A stretch of 6,338 nt of DNA from Bacteroidaceae bacterium (GTDB lineage Bacteria; Bacteroidota; Bacteroidia; Bacteroidales; Bacteroidaceae): contig JAILIJ010000305.1 of assembly GCA_024695315.1 (NCBI GenBank), positions 1-6,338 on the forward strand, given 5' to 3'. Positions 1 through 5,993 of the stretch are shown here, piece after piece. Every line of letters starts with the position of its first letter. The stretch's first letter is position 1. The position numbers and the translations under genes were made by a program. The notes beneath the pieces were generated by a model that searched no databases, was not told the DNA's origin, and worked only from the letters and a program-made list of their open reading frames with translations.

Positions 1-42
1 TTTTGTTTTTTTTTAGTTTTTTTATTTAAAAACCCTTCTTAC

Positions 43-52
43 ACGCGCGCGT
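43..52. repeat. Alternating CG palindrome ACGCGCGCGT
   Basis: This is a perfect 10-base palindrome of alternating purine and pyrimidine. It stands out because the flanking 100 bases are almost entirely A and T. From memory, similar CGCGCG-containing intergenic motifs recur in Prevotella and Bacteroides genomes, but I could not check this. Function is unknown; protein binding or a methylation-prone site are possibilities. Confidence 0.4.
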
Positions 53-239
53 ACATAAGAAAAGATTTGACAAAATTTTCCCAAAAAACCAAAAACCCCT
101 TGTAGCTTTATGAAATACAAAAGGATAGAAGAATGAAAAAAATTTTAAAAACTAAAAAAAAAACCAAAACATGCACAAATAGCGCAAGTCTATTGATATT
201 GAGCAATGATGCGAATGATTTCCGTCAAGAAAAATATTA

Positions 240-270
240 TTTTCCAAAATCAATATAATGTGTTGGAAAA
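240..270. repeat. Inverted repeat, 8-bp stem with 15-base loop
   Basis: TTTTCCAA at 240-247 is the exact reverse complement of TTGGAAAA at 263-270. The stem is AT-rich and has no T-run immediately after it, so it is a weak candidate for an intrinsic terminator. It lies 11 bases before a second, longer inverted repeat (282-329). Confidence 0.35.
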
Positions 271-281
271 CGCCTTACTAT

Positions 282-329
282 ATGACGGTTGAAAAAATGA
301 AGAATGAAGAATCTTCTTTTCCCCGTCAT
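282..329. repeat. Imperfect inverted repeat with 7-bp outer stem
   Basis: ATGACGG at 282-288 is the exact reverse complement of CCGTCAT at 323-329. Inside it, A-rich sequence on the left faces TTCTTTT on the right, so a longer imperfect hairpin could form after a small internal loop. It could be a structured RNA element or the remains of a terminator. No gene that would use it is visible. Confidence 0.35.
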
Positions 330-342
330 TTCTTTAACGGCC

Positions 343-366
343 ACGGAATACACGGAAGGAACGGAA
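343..366. repeat. Three ACGGAA repeats at 9-base period
   Basis: ACGGAA occurs at 343-348, 352-357 and 361-366, exactly 9 bases apart; the first two are preceded by C (CACGGAA). An inverted copy (TTTCCGTT, 392-399) pairs exactly with AACGGAAA at 360-367. CACGGAA-type strings recur between genes in Bacteroidales as I remember them, but I did not verify this. Function unknown. Confidence 0.55.
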
Positions 367-602
367 AACAATACTATTTGCCTTTCGAAAATTTCCGTTA
401 GATCTCTAATTTTCGTTTTTGAAAAATAACTATTTTCGATTTACTTATCATAAAAAAATATCTATTATGTGTTTGTTTAATTTGTCTAAAATACAAATTA
501 ATCATATATTTTTTTCTCTAAAAATGCACAGAATATAACACTTTTTTACTGCTCTACGACATATAAATAAGACAATTTAAATATATACCAAACAATCGTA
601 AA

Positions 603-980
603 TCAATTAAATACGACTTTAGGTCTTACGGGGTCCGTAAGACGAATAATATGATCATATTCAACGCTTATCACACCACTTACTTTTTTGAAAAAAGACA
701 TAGTCTCCTCGAGGGACTTATCATTAGGTTTCTTCAACGCCATGCCATTTATACTATTGTATTCATATATGATTTCGCATCCATATTCCTTAATAGTTTT
801 CATTATGTGTTCCTTTCCAACTTTTGCATCATACATTAGCAGGAATACGTGTTGAGAGTGTTCTGGTTCGTATTTATAGTTTTCCAAAATCAACGGTTGC
901 AGACTTGTCTTTTTTGTTTTGCAGGCCATGAGAAATGTCATGGTAGATAATAAAAGAAGTATGGAAATTGAATATTTCAT
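603..980 (-). CDS. Small lipoprotein with free-standing inhibitor I9-like domain
   Basis: The gene encodes a 125-residue predicted lipoprotein. Residues 1-19 form a signal peptide (Lys2, then a leucine-rich core) and the lipobox is LMAC with Cys20 as the lipidation site. A short linker rich in Lys and Thr follows. Residues about 44-110 fit a beta-alpha-beta-beta-alpha-beta order: strand HVFLLMY (44-50), helix about 55-66, strands 69-74 and 77-82 with an INGMA turn, helix about 87-100, and a last strand ending VISVEYD (103-109). That order, with the central NG and the terminal V-x-V-x-x-D-like motif, resembles the propeptide of subtilisin-family (S8) proteases, known as inhibitor I9. No protease domain follows: the protein ends 16 residues later. 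Free-standing I9 proteins such as yeast Pbi2 inhibit proteases; that role here is an inference. The gene is divergent from the SusC operon. No clear promoter is visible; TATATTTT on its own strand (plus positions 1021-1028) is the nearest match. I am sure of the lipoprotein call and moderately sure of the fold. Confidence 0.82.
   Translation of the reverse strand: MKYSISILLLLSTMTFLMACKTKKTSLQPLILENYKYEPEHSQHVFLLMYDAKVGKEHIMKTIKEYGCEIIYEYNSINGMALKKPNDKSLEETMSFFKKVSGVISVEYDHIIRLTDPVRPKVVFN
623..643 (-). other. Perfect 9-bp hairpin inside the end of the lipoprotein gene
   Basis: GTCTTACGG at 623-631 pairs exactly with CCGTAAGAC at 635-643 around a 3-base loop. It is GC-rich against AT-rich surroundings and lies within codons for the C-terminal tail (RLTDPVR) of the minus-strand lipoprotein, about six codons before its stop. 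No clean T-run follows on either strand, so it is not a standard intrinsic terminator. It could stabilise the 3' end of the mRNA or contribute to termination. Confidence 0.5.
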
Positions 981-1031
981 TTTTTTATTTATTAAAATTG
1001 TGTTTTATTAGTTCGACAAGAAAATATAGAA

Positions 1032-1059
1032 TTAAGAGTTAAGAAATTAAGAATTAAGA
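1032..1059. repeat. Four TTAAGA repeats at 7-8 base spacing
   Basis: TTAAGA starts at 1032, 1039, 1047 and 1054, so the copies are spaced 7, 8 and 7 bases apart. The patch lies 52-79 bases before the lipoprotein start codon, in that gene's likely leader or promoter zone. Similar AATTAAGA strings are, from memory, frequent between genes in Bacteroidales. Function unknown. Confidence 0.5.
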
Positions 1060-1091
1060 CTTTGTTCGTGGAGAGTGGTCATACTGTACAA

Positions 1092-1115
1092 CCTCAAAAT
1101 CTCAAAACCGTAAAA
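1092..1115. repeat. Three imperfect 8-base repeats (CCTCAAAA type)
   Basis: CCTCAAAA (1092-1099), TCTCAAAA (1100-1107) and CCGTAAAA (1108-1115) lie head to tail with an exact 8-base period. The unit differs from the TTAAGA patch only 33 bases away. Function unknown. Confidence 0.45.
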
Positions 1116-1213
1116 CCATATAAGAATTTTTTCGCGTTATCTTTTCCTCTTCAACTATCATCATTTTAACTGCTTTATAACTACTTTCGCAACTTAAATC
1201 AAAAGATATTATA

Positions 1214-1232
1214 TACTCACATAAGTTGAGTA
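1214..1232. promoter_or_regulatory. Candidate operator dyad, upstream copy
   Basis: TACTCA (1214-1219) and TGAGTA (1227-1232) are exact reverse complements separated by 7 bases. With flanks the arms read ATACTCA and TGAGTAAT, the same strings found in the second dyad 58 bases downstream. The copy is about 83 bases before the -33 element of the SusC promoter. A binding site for an activator or repressor is an inference from symmetry and duplication. Confidence 0.35.
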
Positions 1233-1271
1233 ATACCTGTGCAAATTTACGCAAGTTTTGTAAAAGAATGA

Positions 1272-1287
1272 TACTCAATACTGAGTA
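1272..1287. promoter_or_regulatory. Candidate operator dyad, promoter-proximal copy
   Basis: TACTCA (1272-1277) and TGAGTA (1282-1287) are exact reverse complements separated by 4 bases. The outer strings ATACTCA and TGAGTAAT match the upstream dyad. The centre lies about 35 bases before the -33 element, a position suited to an activator. The right arm runs into TAATTTTA, a weaker -7-like string, so it could also overlap a second promoter. Confidence 0.38.
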
Positions 1288-1314
1288 ATTTTATTTTTCG
1301 ACGAAGAAATTTCC

Positions 1315-1345
1315 TTTACAGAAATATAAAAAATAGTTAATTTTG
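1315..1345 (+). promoter_or_regulatory. Bacteroidetes-type promoter of the SusC operon
   Basis: TAATTTTG at 1338-1345 matches the Bacteroidetes -7 consensus TAnnTTTG at every fixed base. TTTA at 1315-1318 matches three of four bases of the -33 element TTTG, and the 19-base spacing is normal. Transcription would begin near 1352, giving a leader of roughly 45-50 bases that is A- and G-rich and has no Shine-Dalgarno, as is usual in this phylum. Confidence 0.65.
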
Positions 1346-1398
1346 CGCCGTTTTCAGAGGAAAAGAGAAAAAGATACTCGTTAGAAAAGAACAAGTAA

Positions 1399-4300
1399 AT
1401 GACTAATAAAAACAACAAAGTAGAATATTTAAGAAAAATTAGATTGTCCAGATTAGTACTGTTTGTATTGACATTTATTGTGGCATCTGTTTGTAGGGGT
1501 CAGGAGAAATCTTCGTCAATAATAGGTTATGTGCATGATAAGAATCATGTTCCTCTCTGTGGCGCTTATGTTAAGGTTGATGGTACTGATTATGTAGCTG
1601 TTACAGATGTTGAAGGTCATTATGTAATACGTGGTCAATGGAAAGATGGTGACAAGTTGCTATTTTCTTTTATCGGTTTCAAGGATGAGGAAGTAGTGAT
1701 AGGTCGTCAGCATAATATTTCTGTTACTTTAAAGGAAGATCCCAAGTCTCTTGGCGAGATTGTTGTCAAAGCTAATTCCAATGTCAATGCCATAGACTTG
1801 CGAAATAAGGCAGGTCAGATACAGTCGATAGACATGAAGAGGGTAGAGGAGAAGCCTATGATAGACTTTGCTCTTGCCCTTCAGGGACAGATTCCTGGGT
1901 TGGTAGTCATCAATTCTGGAGAGTTAGGTTCGGAGCCAAAGATTAGACTTCGTGGTAATTCGTCGTTACGTTCTGGAAATGCCACGAATGAGCCTCTTTA
2001 TGTTCTTGATGGTAAGGTTATTTCAGCTGATGTGTTTTATAATCTTAATCCTCAGGATATAAAGGACATCAAGGTATTGAAGGATGCAGCTGCTTGTGCG
2101 TTGTATGGCGTGAAGGCGGCAAATGGTGTGCTTGAGATTACGTCTCAGCGAGGATATAAGGGTAGGACCACAGTCAATTATAGCATGAATATGGGTGTTA
2201 CGATGCGTGGTCGTCGTGGTATTCAGATGATGGATTCTGCTGAAAAGTTGGAATTGGAACGTCGTCTTCAGAACCCTTCGGCTCCGGGCTATCTGTATAG
2301 TGAAGATTTCTATCGCAAATACTATGCTAATGATCCTCAGTTGGAACAACTTATAACAGATGGTGAGGCGAAACTTGAGCAGTTGAGAAATACCAATACC
2401 GATTGGTTCAACACATTGTTGAAGAACAATTTTTACCAGCGTCATAATGTGAGCATAAAAGGAGGAAATGATAATACAACATATTATGTTTCTGGTAATT
2501 ATTCCTATCAGGGAGGTCGCATCGAAGGTAATAGTAAGGAGAAGATGGGAGTGCGCATGAATCTAGACAATAGATTAGGTAAGATTGGTTATTTGATGTT
2601 CAGTATAGATGGAGGTTATGCAAAGACCATGACGCCTAATGGCACAAGTTCGGACCCAACAGCTTTGGTGTATCAACTTAATCCGTATGAGACGACGACT
2701 GGTGAGTTATGGTCCTATCCTGGGCAGACCTTTGATGACCTTATGCACCAGTATAAGGCGGAGTCGTCAGATAAGAATGGGGGAGCGAGTGCTACCTTAA
2801 ATCTCACACCTATTGCTGGACTTGATATTGCTGCCGTGACAGGTATAGACTTCGTGCTTAATGATGGCCATCAGTTCACTCCATCTACGTCATATTCCGA
2901 GCGACGTAGTGGTTACCCTGAGAATGAGAGGGGTATATATTCAAAGTACAAGAATACTACTAGTAATTTGACAAGTAATCTTCGTCTTACGTACAACCAT
3001 ACATTTTTGGATAAGCACGACCTAACGCTTGGTGCCAATATGGATTATTACTATACGTATACAGACAATCAGATGATGAAGGGCTATGGTGTTGGAACAC
3101 TTGAATCTCCAGCGGCCATAAATCAGAGTTTTACGGATGGTAGGAAACCCTATGTTAGTGCTACTCGTGAACGTGTTGCCCAGGTCGGTTATGGACTTGT
3201 TGGAGGTTATACGTATGCCAATACTTATGATGTGTATGGCACGTTCAAGAGAGACGGTTCATCGGTCTTACCAAGTGATAAGAGATGGAATGATGCGTGG
3301 GCTGTGGGAATAGGATGGACACCGAGCAATTATCCATTTCTTGAAGGAAATAGTGTTATTACTCGTCTAAATCTCAAAGCTTCGTATGGTGTTACTGCCA
3401 ATTTGAATGGAGTGTCCGTATCGTCAACAGTAGCAAGTTTCCAGTATAGCACACAGAGCTATGAGGACCAGAGACCTTTAGACTTCATACAGTTATATAA
3501 TAAAGACCTTGTTCCTGAGCAGAACAAGAATGTCGATTTTGGTATTGGCCTTGACCTGTGGCATAAACTTTCTGTAGAACTATGTTGGTATAATAGGCGT
3601 ACAGAACAAGCCTTGCTTGATGTGCCTATTCCTACATCAACAGGTTATACCAGTCTTATGCGTAATATTGGCGTGCTTCGCAACCGTGGTGTTGAACTGA
3701 GCATGAACTTGAAACTTATTGATAATCTTGATTGGCGTCTATCTATTGGTGGAAACCTTGCATATAATGATAATAAGGTTTTGGATCTATATTATACGGA
3801 TAAGATATATACTTCAGAAGAAGCCCTTGTTTCAGACTATGAGATTGGCAAGAGCTACGATATGCTTTATGGTCCGCAGTCGCTTGGCATCAATCCATTG
3901 ACGGGGTATCCTGTGTTTATGACACCTACGGGTGAGAAGCAGGCCACACAGTCTTTGACAAAGGACGATGTGATAGCCCTTGGGCATTTCACTCCTCCGT
4001 ATACAGGCTCCTTCAAGTTAAGTGCCTCTTATAAGACATTTGTGTTTGACATGGACTTCTACTATGTCCATGGTGGTGTTCAGCGTTATAACTATAGCTA
4101 TGTACGTACTAAGGATAATGCCAACCAGAATGCCGTGTCGGGGCAGACAGAGAAGATGTGGTTTGTGTCGGGCGATGAGTATAAGACTTATTGGACTCCA
4201 TTCTATACGTCAGCTGTGGCTGAGGAGAATTTAGCTCTATATCCTAATTCCAAGACGGTTGGCAAGAGCGACTATCTGCGTCTGTCCATGATATCTCTCC

Positions 4301-4482
4301 GTTATCGTATACCTTCAAGATGGGTGACAGAACATCTGCCTTTTGTGTCTTATGCTACCATAGGTTTACAGGGCAGTAACCTATATACATGGACAGGATA
4401 TGACGAGAGTGATCCAGAGAGTGGGCAGCTTGCCGGAACTACTCAGCCGGTATTTACGTTGAATCTAAACTTGACATTCTAA
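1399..4482 (+). CDS. SusC/RagA-family TonB-dependent outer-membrane transporter
   Basis: This 1027-residue protein is a TonB-linked beta-barrel that imports a substrate captured by its SusD partner across the outer membrane. A basic start and hydrophobic stretch (about 19-31) form the signal peptide, with cleavage probably near residue 34. Residues about 40-112 are the carboxypeptidase-regulatory-like domain typical of the family (IIGYVHD, VTDVEGHYVI, FIGFKDEEVVI). SLGEIVV (117-123) is in the place of the TonB-box region. The plug covers about 130-250, with LQGQIPG (161-167), IRLRGNSSL (182-190), EPLYVLDGK (198-206) and the signature KDIKVLKDAAACALYG (222-237) plus ANGVLEIT. The rest is barrel, ending NLNLTF with the C-terminal aromatic residue expected of an outer-membrane barrel. 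There is no N-terminal STN domain, so sigma/anti-sigma signalling through this receptor is unlikely. Length is usual. The start fits the signal peptide and the promoter about 50 bases upstream. Substrate is not deducible. Confidence 0.96.
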   Translation: MTNKNNKVEYLRKIRLSRLVLFVLTFIVASVCRGQEKSSSIIGYVHDKNHVPLCGAYVKVDGTDYVAVTDVEGHYVIRGQWKDGDKLLFSFIGFKDEEVVIGRQHNISVTLKEDPKSLGEIVVKANSNVNAIDLRNKAGQIQSIDMKRVEEKPMIDFALALQGQIPGLVVINSGELGSEPKIRLRGNSSLRSGNATNEPLYVLDGKVISADVFYNLNPQDIKDIKVLKDAAACALYGVKAANGVLEITSQRGYKGRTTVNYSMNMGVTMRGRRGIQMMDSAEKLELERRLQNPSAPGYLYSEDFYRKYYANDPQLEQLITDGEAKLEQLRNTNTDWFNTLLKNNFYQRHNVSIKGGNDNTTYYVSGNYSYQGGRIEGNSKEKMGVRMNLDNRLGKIGYLMFSIDGGYAKTMTPNGTSSDPTALVYQLNPYETTTGELWSYPGQTFDDLMHQYKAESSDKNGGASATLNLTPIAGLDIAAVTGIDFVLNDGHQFTPSTSYSERRSGYPENERGIYSKYKNTTSNLTSNLRLTYNHTFLDKHDLTLGANMDYYYTYTDNQMMKGYGVGTLESPAAINQSFTDGRKPYVSATRERVAQVGYGLVGGYTYANTYDVYGTFKRDGSSVLPSDKRWNDAWAVGIGWTPSNYPFLEGNSVITRLNLKASYGVTANLNGVSVSSTVASFQYSTQSYEDQRPLDFIQLYNKDLVPEQNKNVDFGIGLDLWHKLSVELCWYNRRTEQALLDVPIPTSTGYTSLMRNIGVLRNRGVELSMNLKLIDNLDWRLSIGGNLAYNDNKVLDLYYTDKIYTSEEALVSDYEIGKSYDMLYGPQSLGINPLTGYPVFMTPTGEKQATQSLTKDDVIALGHFTPPYTGSFKLSASYKTFVFDMDFYYVHGGVQRYNYSYVRTKDNANQNAVSGQTEKMWFVSGDEYKTYWTPFYTSAVAEENLALYPNSKTVGKSDYLRLSMISLRYRIPSRWVTEHLPFVSYATIGLQGSNLYTWTGYDESDPESGQLAGTTQPVFTLNLNLTF

Positions 4483-4492
4483 GAAGAAAGAA

Positions 4493-5878
4493 ATGAAAAT
4501 ACGGAATATATTAAAAAGCTTATATGCTCTGGGTCTTACATGTGTGCTGTGTGGTTGTTCGATAGATAAGCCTCCATTGGATTTATATTCTGATCCTGAT
4601 GCCATATCATCGGTTCAGACGGCTCGTTCTCTTCTTACCTCGTGTTATATTCTTTATCCTCACTATGAGATGGAGATATCCCAGTTGGGTAATGATTTCT
4701 GCCTTACAGATGTATCATGTAAGGATGTGGAACAACAGAATTTCTATTCATGGCAAGATCTAAATATCAGTCGCTTTGCCTCTGATAGCTGGTTGGGCTA
4801 TTATAATTGTATAGCCAGTTTGGATGTGTTGGAAAAACGACTTCCTAATGTTAAGGTGGATGGAGTGTCCGATTCTTTGGAACTGAAAGTTGTTACGGCA
4901 GAGTGTAAGACTCTCAAGGCAATGTGTTATTTCGATCTTCTTCGTCTGTTTTCTTCTGCCTACGACAATGAGACGGATAGCCTTGGTATTATCTTGAAGT
5001 CAGAATGTGGAATAGAGATGAAGGGACGAGCTACAAAGCAGGAATGTGTGAGATATATCCATGAACTTCTCGATTACGCTGTAGGAGTTGATAATGTACC
5101 TACGTCGAATGGTTGGTTATCGAAGAAAGCAGCCCAATATATGCTTGCAGAGCTGGCCTTATATACTGGTGACTATAAAGAAGCTATTAGATATTCTGAA
5201 TCTCTCATAGAGGTTTGTGACTCAAATTGGATATCTGCTACCAACTATAGTCGTCTGTGGTCCACGTCAAGCTATGAAGGACGTATTTTTGCCTTTTACA
5301 CCAGTAATGCCGTCTATGCTGGATTGAAATATAGTGATGCAGAAGGAGATTACTTCGCATTAAATCCAGATTTGTCTTTTGCCGAAGGTGATGCACGAGG
5401 TAGGTGGACTGCCTACGAGTGTGAAATCAAGGGAAATACGCGTATTCTGTTTGGTAAGTATAATAAAGTTAATCGTGAGGATGGTGTGAATATATATATC
5501 CAGCGTATGCGTTACAGTGGTGCCTATTTCATGGCAGGGGAAAGTTATGCCCGTCTTGGTGAGCCTGCCAATGCTATTCGTCTTGTGAATTATTATCTCA
5601 CCGCCGTTGGAGCCGATACTTTGACATATTCTGAAGGTAGAGATGACGAACTGATAGATGCCATTCTTCGTGAGAAATATAAGGAGTTTGCTGGTGAGGG
5701 TCAAAACTATTATGATTTGAAGCGTACTCACCGTGGTAGTCTGAATAAGTATGGTGTCTGGGGCTCTTATGTCAAAACCACGATATCGACTTCTGACTAT
5801 CGCTGGACATTCCCTATACCTCCAAGCGAGTATAGGTATAATGTGGAGATGAAGCAGAACGAAGGCTGGAGGGAATAG
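4493..5878 (+). CDS. SusD/RagB-family substrate-binding outer-membrane lipoprotein
   Basis: This 461-residue lipoprotein is the surface lid that binds substrate over the SusC channel. The signal peptide ends in LCGC, with Cys22 the likely lipidated residue. Family landmarks appear in order: the helix W100-LGYYNCIASLDVLEKRL, the TPR-like helix AECKTLKAMCYFDLLRLF (136-153), a second TPR-like pair at about 210-240, the conserved REKYKEFAGEGQNYYDLKR stretch (393-411), and the C-terminal IPPSEYRYNVEMKQNEGW (442-459), matching the family's IPxxE...N...QNxGY ending. It begins 10 bases after the SusC stop, so the two are almost surely cotranscribed. It is shorter than many SusD proteins (about 500-600 residues), which suggests short loops, but all landmarks are present and nothing looks truncated. 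The mature protein has ten cysteines besides Cys22, which seems many for this family. The start codon fits the signal peptide and an A-rich leader. Confidence 0.95.
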   Translation: MKIRNILKSLYALGLTCVLCGCSIDKPPLDLYSDPDAISSVQTARSLLTSCYILYPHYEMEISQLGNDFCLTDVSCKDVEQQNFYSWQDLNISRFASDSWLGYYNCIASLDVLEKRLPNVKVDGVSDSLELKVVTAECKTLKAMCYFDLLRLFSSAYDNETDSLGIILKSECGIEMKGRATKQECVRYIHELLDYAVGVDNVPTSNGWLSKKAAQYMLAELALYTGDYKEAIRYSESLIEVCDSNWISATNYSRLWSTSSYEGRIFAFYTSNAVYAGLKYSDAEGDYFALNPDLSFAEGDARGRWTAYECEIKGNTRILFGKYNKVNREDGVNIYIQRMRYSGAYFMAGESYARLGEPANAIRLVNYYLTAVGADTLTYSEGRDDELIDAILREKYKEFAGEGQNYYDLKRTHRGSLNKYGVWGSYVKTTISTSDYRWTFPIPPSEYRYNVEMKQNEGWRE

Positions 5879-5900
5879 AGGATAGGTTGTGTGGTATAGA

Positions 5901-5940
5901 AGCCATAGGAAGTCATAGAGAGCCTAAGTAGCCATAGTCC
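5901..5940. repeat. Four imperfect 10-base repeats (AGCCATAGGA type)
   Basis: AGCCATAGGA (5901-5910), AGTCATAGAG (5911-5920), AGCCTAAGTA (5921-5930) and GCCATAGTCC (5931-5940) lie head to tail; the last matches best if started one base earlier. They occupy the centre of the 115-base gap between the SusD-like gene and the next lipoprotein gene. No stem with a T-run is visible, so they do not look like a normal terminator. CCATAG-type repeats recur between Bacteroidales genes as I remember, unverified. Confidence 0.6.
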
Positions 5941-5993
5941 CCATTAGAAATCATATAAAAAATAACATAGAGAATAAAAGAAAAAGAGAAAAA

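Larger units (their letters stand above)
1..602. other. AT-rich gene-free stretch with T-tracts and stem-loops
   Basis: I see no convincing gene here on either strand. The first 35 bases are nearly all T and A, followed by a GC palindrome at 43-52 and long A-tracts around 135-170. Between 180 and 400 there are several inverted repeats and repeated CCGT/ACGG cores, listed separately. The rest, about 400-602, is plain AT-rich sequence with frequent stops in all frames. The nearest gene, the minus-strand lipoprotein, ends at 603, so this is its downstream side. Whatever gene lies left of the window is not visible. Confidence 0.7.
981..1398. promoter_or_regulatory. Divergent control region between lipoprotein and SusC genes
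   Basis: This 418-base gap separates two genes pointing away from each other, so it must hold the promoters of both. It contains TTAAGA repeats (1032-1059), CTCAAAA-type repeats (1092-1115), two copies of a TACTCA/TGAGTA dyad (1214-1232 and 1272-1287) and a good plus-strand promoter (1315-1345). I see no coding sequence. There is no adjacent regulator, sigma factor or anti-sigma gene within the window. Confidence 0.6.

Noticed and set aside
133..258. Plus-strand 41-residue open frame starting MKKILKTKKK, preceded by a purine-rich stretch
   Set aside because: The first third is encoded by A-tracts that give lysine by composition, there is no promoter match, and no recognisable domain. Its end overlaps the 240-270 inverted repeat. 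Too weak to call a gene.
651..839. Plus-strand open frame antisense to the lipoprotein gene
   Set aside because: The minus-strand frame has a clear signal peptide, lipobox and fold pattern; the plus-strand translation is low-complexity aromatic sequence with no leader.
1214..1287. Intrinsic terminators formed by the TACTCA/TGAGTA dyads
   Set aside because: Stems are 6 bp and AT-rich and no gene ends nearby: both flanking genes start here and point away, so a terminator would have nothing to end.
1346..1398. Riboswitch or attenuator in the SusC leader
   Set aside because: The predicted leader is only about 47 bases, A- and G-rich, with no stable stem visible.
1399..1800. STN domain signalling to an ECF sigma/anti-sigma pair
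   Set aside because: The sequence after the signal peptide goes straight into the carboxypeptidase-regulatory-like domain and then the plug; no STN segment and no sigma or anti-sigma gene is present.
2023..2445. Minus-strand open frame inside the SusC gene
   Set aside because: It is antisense to conserved plug and early barrel sequence, and its product is rich in Ile, Thr and His with no family features.
5360..5731. Minus-strand open frame inside the SusD gene
   Set aside because: It is antisense to the conserved SusD C-terminal region and has no domain or leader of its own.
5901..5940. CRISPR-like array
   Set aside because: Units are 10 bases, degenerate and directly adjacent with no unique spacers, unlike CRISPR repeats of about 24-48 bases.
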